Shown here: positions 5,699 to 10,023 of the stretch, piece by piece | How the letters are laid out: each line of letters begins with the position of its first letter | Position numbering within the stretch: position 1 is the stretch's first letter | Source: Ruminococcaceae bacterium UBA5408 | GTDB taxonomy: Bacteria; Bacillota; Clostridia; Oscillospirales; Acutalibacteraceae | Length of the DNA: 10,023 bases | Direction: 5' to 3' | NCBI GenBank assembly: GCA_002407645.1 | Contig: DHNU01000076.1 | Coordinates: 5,708-15,730 of the forward strand | Position numbers and translations under genes: made by a program | The notes under the pieces: model-generated | Databases searched by the model: none | What the model was told of the DNA's origin: nothing | The model's input: only the letters and a program-made list of their open reading frames with translations

Positions 5699-6886
5699 TT
5701 ATAATCCGTTTTCATCCGCCGGAATATAGTCGTGGTCAACGGTAATTACAGTGTAATATGTTGAGTCCAATTTTTTTATTTCATTTGTGATTTTTTCAAC
5801 AAGTTCGCTGTCACTAATGGAAAACTCGAATGAAACGCAGATATCAAAAACCAAATTTGAGTGTGTTACTCCCCACACAACACGAAAGTCATGCATGCTG
5901 ATTTTAGGTGATATCTGTTTAATAATATCTCTAACCTGTTCTCTGAGTTTATTCGTCCGCTCATCATTCGTAACTATCGGGTCAAGATGAATTACAAGAT
6001 GTATATCCTTTTTATTAAGAAAATCTTTTTCAATATTATCAATAATATCATGACTTATCATAATGTCTTGTTCTGATGAAACTTCACAATGCACAGAAGC
6101 AAAACAGCGCCCCGGTCCGTAATTGTGAACATGCAAGTCATGAATTCCTAAAATTCCTTCGTAATTCATTATACCGGAGTAAATTTCATCTACAAACTCT
6201 TTTGTGGGTGCCACTCCCAAGAGTGGGTTGCTTGTTTCCAGTATTAGTCGAACACCTGTAACCATAATTAATACTGCAACGATTACACCAATATATCCAT
6301 CAAGGTTAAAACCGGTAAAATAGGTAATTATTATTCCCAAAAGTACAGCTCCGGTTGAATACACATCGTTAAGGCTGTCAACTGCAGTAGCTGTTATGGT
6401 GCTTGAGTTTATTTTACTTCCGATTGTCTTATAAAAAAAGCCCTGCCATATTTTTATTAGTATAGAAACTATTAAAACGACAACTGTTATTACGCTGAAT
6501 TCAGGCACATCAGGGCTAATTATTTTATCAAAAGAATTTTGTACAAGCTGTAAACCAAGCATAACAATGATAAACGAAACAATAAGTCCCGATATATACT
6601 CGATTCTTTCATGCCCGTAAGGGTGTTCTTCATCTGCTGGTTTACCTGCGAGTTTAAAGCCTATCAGAGTTACAAGCGATGAACCGGAGTCAGACAGGTT
6701 ATTTATTGCGTCCGTTGTAATTGAAATACTGTGAAATAAAAAGCCGGTAATTATTTTTATTGTAAACAGAATAATGTTGGTAACTATACCGACTATACCG
6801 GAAAACTTACCGTATCTTTCTCTTACTTTGTTGTCACTTACATTTTGATAATCTTTAATAAAAGTTCGTATCAAAAAATTATACAT
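5699..6886 (-). CDS. Cation diffusion facilitator (CDF) metal exporter with extended C-terminus, possibly Mn2+-type
   Basis: Proton-coupled divalent-metal exporter of the cytoplasmic membrane. About six hydrophobic segments span residues 28-215. The metal site is recognisable: TM2 D59-A-I-N-N-L-S-D66 and TM5 D170-S-L-N-D174, with the family loop HPYGHERIEYISG at 88-100. Aspartate-only DxxxD in TM5, rather than HxxxD, is the pattern of the Mn-type CDF group (MntE/MneP), so Mn2+ export is favoured over Zn2+; Fe2+ remains possible. The cytosolic part is unusual: a normal dimerisation domain (about 215-303) is followed by a second similar unit (about 331-388), which explains the length of 395 against about 290-320 usually. 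GAGGTG (6893-6898) is the ribosome site, inside the end of the upstream fumarase-subunit gene; only 3 bp separate the two, so they are cotranscribed and probably coupled. Confidence 0.92.
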   Translation of the reverse strand: MYNFLIRTFIKDYQNVSDNKVRERYGKFSGIVGIVTNIILFTIKIITGFLFHSISITTDAINNLSDSGSSLVTLIGFKLAGKPADEEHPYGHERIEYISGLIVSFIIVMLGLQLVQNSFDKIISPDVPEFSVITVVVLIVSILIKIWQGFFYKTIGSKINSSTITATAVDSLNDVYSTGAVLLGIIITYFTGFNLDGYIGVIVAVLIMVTGVRLILETSNPLLGVAPTKEFVDEIYSGIMNYEGILGIHDLHVHNYGPGRCFASVHCEVSSEQDIMISHDIIDNIEKDFLNKKDIHLVIHLDPIVTNDERTNKLREQVRDIIKQISPKISMHDFRVVWGVTHSNLVFDICVSFEFSISDSELVEKITNEIKKLDSTYYTVITVDHDYIPADENGL

Positions 6887-6889
6887 ATA

Positions 6890-7420
6890 TCACACCTCGA
6901 AAAGACTGCCTCCTTTGCAGTCGATTGCAACAAATAAAGGAAAATTTTCTATTTCAAGTTCTTTTATTGATTCACAACCCAGCTCCGGAAAGGCTATTAC
7001 TTTTAATGAACGAACACATTTAGCTGCAAGAGCACCTGCGCCTCCAATTGCACAAAGATAAACTGCGTTATTGCGTTTAATTGCTTCCACAACTTTCGAG
7101 GAACGCCCGCCTTTTCCTATCATGCATTTAAGTCCCATGTCAAGTAGGCGCGGTGTAAAAACATCCATTCTTGAAGAAGTGGTCGGCCCGCAGGCTCCTA
7201 TAGGAAGATTTTTTGGCGACGGAGTAGGCCCTGCATAATAAATCGTTGCATTTTTTAGCTCAAACGGAAGTTTTTCTTCTTTATCAATTAAATCAAAAAT
7301 ACGCTTATGAGCGGCATCACGGGCTGTATATATTGTTCCGCTTAAAAGGATTTTATCCCCTGCTTGAAGTGTTTTAGCCGCTTCACTAATATCTTTAGTA
7401 TTTATACTAATTCTCCCCAT
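6890..7420 (-). CDS. Fumarase / L-tartrate dehydratase beta subunit (class I hydro-lyase, C-terminal part)
   Basis: The small subunit of the oxygen-sensitive [4Fe-4S] class I hydro-lyases, which hydrate fumarate to malate or dehydrate tartrate. It corresponds to the C-terminal half of one-chain FumA. Conserved stretches are SGTIYTARDAAHKR (27-40), YAGPTP (62-67), GPTTSSRMD (78-86), GKGG (102-105) and GGAGAL (126-131). Length 176 is normal for a stand-alone beta subunit. The cluster-binding alpha subunit (about 280 residues), usually encoded directly upstream, is not here: corA precedes it. Either alpha is encoded elsewhere or the subunit has another partner. Fumarate versus tartrate cannot be decided from the sequence. 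A GGGGG ribosome site (7426-7430) lies 5 bp before the ATG; no strong promoter is visible between it and corA, so it may be read from corA. Confidence 0.9.
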   Translation of the reverse strand: MGRISINTKDISEAAKTLQAGDKILLSGTIYTARDAAHKRIFDLIDKEEKLPFELKNATIYYAGPTPSPKNLPIGACGPTTSSRMDVFTPRLLDMGLKCMIGKGGRSSKVVEAIKRNNAVYLCAIGGAGALAAKCVRSLKVIAFPELGCESIKELEIENFPLFVAIDCKGGSLFEV

Positions 7421-7444
7421 AATTACCCCCTAATTATTACAATA

Positions 7445-7464
7445 GGGAACTGCTTTGCAGTCCC
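7445..7464. terminator. Small hairpin in the corA - fumarase beta gap
   Basis: GGGAACTGC-TTT-GCAGTCCC forms an 8-bp stem with one bulged A and a 3-nt loop. It lies 25 bp after the corA stop. On the minus strand no T-tract follows (TATTGTAATAATTA), so it is at most a weak or partial terminator, or an mRNA processing or stability element within a corA-fumarase-CDF transcript. Confidence 0.35.
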
Positions 7465-7489
7465 CGTATCAATTTTTATATAATAATAA

Positions 7490-8413
7490 CTAAAACATAT
7501 TTTTCTTTCTCAGTATAATATAAGTTACTCCCATGCTGAAAATACACAACCCGACAGGGAACCAAAAGTTTGCAAATGGAACTCCCGTAACATTCATACC
7601 ATAAATACCCGATATGACAGTTGGAATGGAAATCAGCAAAGTTATAGATGCCAAAACCTTCATAACAATATTTAAGTTATTTGAAATTACAGATGCAAAA
7701 GCATCCATAGTTCCCGAAAGGATGTTCAGATATATATTTGACATTTCAATTGCCTGCTTAACTTCAATCAGTACATCCTCAATTAAATCCTGGTCGTCTT
7801 CGTACAGTTTAACTACACGTCCACGCATAATCTTTTCAATTGTTATTTCATTTGCCTTAAGTGAAGAAGAAAAATAAACCAAAGATTTTTCAATATCCAA
7901 TAGTTGAATAAGCTCTGAATTTTTCATTGATTTGCGAAGTTCTTTTTCAACCAAATTGCTTATTTTATCTATTTGTTTCAAGTACTGCAAATATTTTGTT
8001 GCCACACGAAGCATAAAGTGAAGGATAAAACGTGTTTTTAAATTAGTTTGAACACCCTTTACAACATCTTCAGAAAATTCGTTTAAAATCGGATTATCCT
8101 TTGTTGCAACTGTAATAACATTTTTCTCTGTAATAATTAATCCCACCGGTGTGGTAGTATAAGTAATATTATCCCCTGCCTTGTCAATAGCGGGAATATC
8201 AATAATAATAAGCGTGTTTTCGTCTTCATTATCAATATGTGAAGATTCCTCTTCATCCATCGCAGCTCTAAAAAAATCCGGCTCAATTTTAAAGTCGGTA
8301 ATTAGGCTGTTAATTTCCTCATCAGTTGGAGCAACACAGTTAATCCAGCAACCCGGCTCACAGGAAGAAATTTGAGAGATGTGACCGTCAATAGTCTTGA
8401 AATAGGATAGCAT
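7490..8413 (-). CDS. corA: CorA-family Mg2+/divalent cation transporter
   Basis: Pentameric channel-like transporter of the cytoplasmic membrane, normally importing Mg2+ (some members move Co2+, Ni2+ or Zn2+). A large acidic cytosolic domain with long helices fills most of the chain. Two transmembrane helices close the protein (about 251-270 and 284-301 in the 307-residue form). The signature YGMN sits at the end of the first, followed by a short loop to the second, then a basic tail. The likely start is the second ATG, at 8413. The Shine-Dalgarno AAAGGAG (8423-8429) abuts the upstream ATG at 8422 with no spacing but lies 9 bp from the ATG at 8413; the longer form (310 residues) is less likely. 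A promoter at 8534-8561 leaves a leader of about 100 nt. The acidic run DEEESSHIDNEDEN near residue 56 could be a cytosolic metal-sensing region (inference). Confidence 0.93.
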   Translation of the reverse strand: MLSYFKTIDGHISQISSCEPGCWINCVAPTDEEINSLITDFKIEPDFFRAAMDEEESSHIDNEDENTLIIIDIPAIDKAGDNITYTTTPVGLIITEKNVITVATKDNPILNEFSEDVVKGVQTNLKTRFILHFMLRVATKYLQYLKQIDKISNLVEKELRKSMKNSELIQLLDIEKSLVYFSSSLKANEITIEKIMRGRVVKLYEDDQDLIEDVLIEVKQAIEMSNIYLNILSGTMDAFASVISNNLNIVMKVLASITLLISIPTVISGIYGMNVTGVPFANFWFPVGLCIFSMGVTYIILRKKNMF

Positions 8414-8422
8414 CGCACTCAT

Positions 8423-8429
8423 CTCCTTT
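8423..8429 (-). promoter_or_regulatory. Ribosome binding site deciding the corA start
   Basis: AAAGGAG directly touches the ATG at 8422 (zero spacing, too close to function) and is 9 bp from the in-frame ATG at 8413, so 8413 is the better start. Confidence 0.75.
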
Positions 8430-8849
8430 ATTAAATTTATTAGATTTATTAAAGTACCGACTCAAAGGGTCAGGTTTCACAATGCCACCCCCAATGTATG
8501 TAAATATTTTTAAAAGCTAATATCACAAAGGCTATTATAACATAATACAGCGAGATTACAAGAGCATGAAGTGTATTTTAAGCAATAATTGTATAATTCA
8601 AGGCTAAAATGTCTTATACGGCTAAATTTGAACAAATTAGGATAATTAAAGTCACACATTATGTGCATTATCATCTTTAATCATAATGTTTTAACTATAT
8701 TATTCGCTGTAAATTATATTCTAAACATGTTAATTTTTTAGACTCTATATTAAATATTGTGGTAGGTATAATTTAATTAAGTTTCAAAGTTCTACCAACC
8801 ATTGTTAAAGAACCATTAATATAAACGTTAAGCATTTTACCAATATAAT
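8430..8849. other. Gene-free AT-rich stretch between ftsZ and corA
   Basis: No convincing ORF on either strand. It holds the corA promoter and leader on its left, the ftsZ terminator at its right border, and between them some 280 bp of AT-rich DNA with scattered short repeats. These are a CACAT-T-ATGTG palindrome (8655-8665) inside a wider ATTAAAG/CTTTAAT inverted repeat (8645-8681), a TGGTAG/CTACCA pair (8760-8765, 8792-8797) and two AACCATT copies 14 bp apart (8797, 8811). I do not recognise a known RNA or riboswitch. Confidence 0.6.
8534..8561 (-). promoter_or_regulatory. Promoter of corA (and possibly the genes after it)
   Basis: On the minus strand, -35-like TTGTAA (8556-8561), 16-bp spacer, perfect -10 TATAAT (8534-8539). 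The start would be near 8527, giving an untranslated leader of about 100 nt. The leader contains a G-run (GGGGGTGG) able to pair with CC-TG-ACCC some 15 nt later. Confidence 0.55.
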
Positions 8850-8875
8850 AAGCGGATACTAACTGTATCCGCTTA
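8849..8875 (-). terminator. Terminator of ftsZ
   Basis: AAGCGGATAC (8850-8859) pairs perfectly with GTATCCGCTT (8865-8874) around a 5-nt loop, with one more A-T pair outside. On the minus strand it is followed by TTATTATATT. It lies 25 bp past the ftsZ stop, as expected for an intrinsic terminator, although the T-tract is interrupted. Confidence 0.75.
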
Positions 8876-8899
8876 AAGTATATAACTGCTATGTAAAAA

Positions 8900-9991
8900 T
8901 CATTTACGATTGAATATTGACATTATATCCGTAAAATCTTCTTCATCAATATTGTCAGACTTGTTGTCATCTTTTACAGGTTCTTCGAAGTTTTGGCTCT
9001 CTTCTTCTTTATTATCATTAAAAGCAGAACCGTCGCTTGTTGGAAATCCCGTAGCTATAACTGTTACACTCATTTCGTCGTCCATACCCTCATCGAATGC
9101 AGCACCCCAAATAATGTTCGCATCAGGATGAGCCTGTGCTGAAATCATTGTGGACGCTGTTTCAATTTCGTCAAGGCCTATATCAGGTGAAGAAGTAATA
9201 TTGATAATTACACCCTTTGCACCGTTGATAGCTGTTTCGAGGAGTGGGCTTGAAATTGCCATATTGGCCGCAGCTTCGGCTTTATCTTTACCGGAAGCCC
9301 TTCCAACGCCCATGTGTGCATAACCTGCATCTTTCATTACAGCCGTAACATCAGCAAAGTCCAAATTGACAAGACCCGGAAGTTTAATCAAATCTGATAT
9401 ACTTTGAACGCCTTGACGTAAAACATCGTCGGCAACTGAAAATGCATTTATAAGGGTGATTCGCTGTTCACTGACAAGTTTCAATCTTTCATTAGGAATA
9501 ACCACTAATGAATCGACATGCTCACGCAAAGCAGAAATTCCGTTTTCAGCCTGTTCCATACGGCGGCGTCCCTCAAAATCGAACGGCTTAGTAACAATTC
9601 CAACCGTGAGGACTCCCATATCACGGGCTATTTCCGCAACTATAGGAGCAGCACCTGTTCCGGTACCGCCGCCCATTCCTGCTGTAATAAATACCATATC
9701 ACTGCCACGAATCGCCGCTGCAATAGCTTCGCGGCTTTCGTCCGCCGCTTTTTGGCCCATCTCTGGTTTAGAACCGGCGCCCTTTCCGTGGGTAACTTTT
9801 TCTCCTATTTGAATTTTCTGTGTTGCTTTTGAGCGGTTAAGTGCCTGTCTGTCAGTATTAACACTGATAAATTCGACCCCCTGCACACCCATTGAAACCA
9901 TACGGTCAACGGCATTTCCGCCGCCTCCGCCTACACCTATTACTTTAATCTGCACTATGTTGTCAAAGTCATTATCAATTTCGAAAGACAT
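8900..9991 (-). CDS. ftsZ: Cell division GTPase FtsZ
   Basis: Tubulin-like GTPase that polymerises into the division ring at midcell and recruits the septum machinery. Seen: the N-terminal glycine loop [13 protein letters not shown] (19-31), the tubulin signature GGGTGTG (107-113), the N-terminal-domain core up to about residue 180, and the T7 loop NLDFAD (209-214), whose two aspartates complete the GTPase site of the adjacent subunit. The polymerising core ends near residue 315; a short acidic linker (about 318-350) leads to the C-terminal peptide DIMSIFNRK, where most bacteria have a DIPxFLRR-like motif. Length 363 is normal. AAGGAGG (10001-10007) is 9 bp before the ATG, so the start is secure. 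The upstream neighbour is outside the window; downstream a terminator follows, so ftsZ ends its transcript here. Confidence 0.98.
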   Translation of the reverse strand: MSFEIDNDFDNIVQIKVIGVGGGGGNAVDRMVSMGVQGVEFISVNTDRQALNRSKATQKIQIGEKVTHGKGAGSKPEMGQKAADESREAIAAAIRGSDMVFITAGMGGGTGTGAAPIVAEIARDMGVLTVGIVTKPFDFEGRRRMEQAENGISALREHVDSLVVIPNERLKLVSEQRITLINAFSVADDVLRQGVQSISDLIKLPGLVNLDFADVTAVMKDAGYAHMGVGRASGKDKAEAAANMAISSPLLETAINGAKGVIINITSSPDIGLDEIETASTMISAQAHPDANIIWGAAFDEGMDDEMSVTVIATGFPTSDGSAFNDNKEEESQNFEEPVKDDNKSDNIDEEDFTDIMSIFNRK

Positions 9992-10000
9992 GTGCTACAT

Positions 10001-10007
10001 CCTCCTT
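10001..10007 (-). promoter_or_regulatory. Consensus Shine-Dalgarno of ftsZ
   Basis: AAGGAGG, a full match to the anti-SD, with 9-bp spacing, fits high ftsZ expression. Other genes here use G-run sites such as GGGGG. Confidence 0.85.
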
Positions 10008-10023
10008 ATATACGTCCATAATT

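Noticed and set aside
6904..6922. GACTGC/GCAGTC inverted repeat similar to the hairpin at 7445-7464
   Set aside because: It lies within the coding end of the fumarase beta gene, is short, and shares only a GCAGTC core; probably coincidence.
8609..8680. 23-codon ORF (+) ending HYVHYHL in the ftsZ-corA gap
   Set aside because: The ribosome site is weak (AAGG), no promoter is visible and it overlaps the palindromes; likely chance in AT-rich DNA.
8797..8817. Two AACCATT copies 14 bp apart
   Set aside because: Only two short copies, with no link to a promoter; not enough to call a regulatory repeat.
9456..9832. Open frames antisense to ftsZ (and similar ones antisense to htpG and cysK)
   Set aside because: They are shadows of strongly conserved genes on the other strand, without ribosome sites or recognisable protein features.

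Overview
The window is AT-rich chromosomal DNA from a low-GC Gram-positive bacterium, most probably of class Clostridia. This is inferred from Firmicute-type Shine-Dalgarno sites, a CIRCE heat-shock operator, and the family flavour of FtsZ, HtpG and the Rrf2 regulators; the Oscillospirales side of the class is a guess from protein style only. No mobile element, CRISPR array, tRNA or rRNA is visible, and most genes are housekeeping.

Left part (1-3670). A secreted D-Ala-D-Ala carboxypeptidase (+) converges on a two-gene operon of paralogous Rrf2-family regulators (-), separated by a long hairpin. The upstream regulator carries three cysteines where IscR binds its Fe-S cluster, and the downstream one has none there. 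Divergent from this pair is cysK (cysteine synthase, +). The 293-bp divergent region is the most interesting part of the window. It holds back-to-back sigma-A-type promoters, a palindrome matching the centre of the IscR type-1 operator placed over the expected cysK-side start, a 22-codon ORF with a good ribosome site and a cysteine-rich end (CMCTLTGC), and a second promoter overlapping the stop of that ORF and driving cysK directly. It reads as a cysteine / Fe-S control module with a possible leader peptide.

Middle (3627-5645). A bidirectional terminator separates cysK from htpG (-). htpG has its own promoter and a near-perfect CIRCE inverted repeat, so HrcA control is expected. The CIRCE element also fixes the htpG start at 5559, giving a 626-residue protein.

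Right part (5699-10023), all on the minus strand. In transcription order these are ftsZ (cell division), a 3' hairpin terminator, a gene-free AT-rich stretch, a corA-type Mg2+/divalent-cation transporter with its own promoter and a leader of about 100 nt, a fumarase/tartrate-dehydratase beta subunit without its alpha partner, and a cation-diffusion-facilitator exporter. The last two are 3 bp apart and probably translationally coupled. The exporter seems to carry two copies of the cytosolic C-terminal domain and an Mn-type metal site. Joint metal-ion handling by the corA and CDF genes is plausible but only inferred.

I found no clear-cut new multi-gene system. The best candidate for something undescribed is the Rrf2 pair plus the Cys-rich short ORF upstream of cysK.
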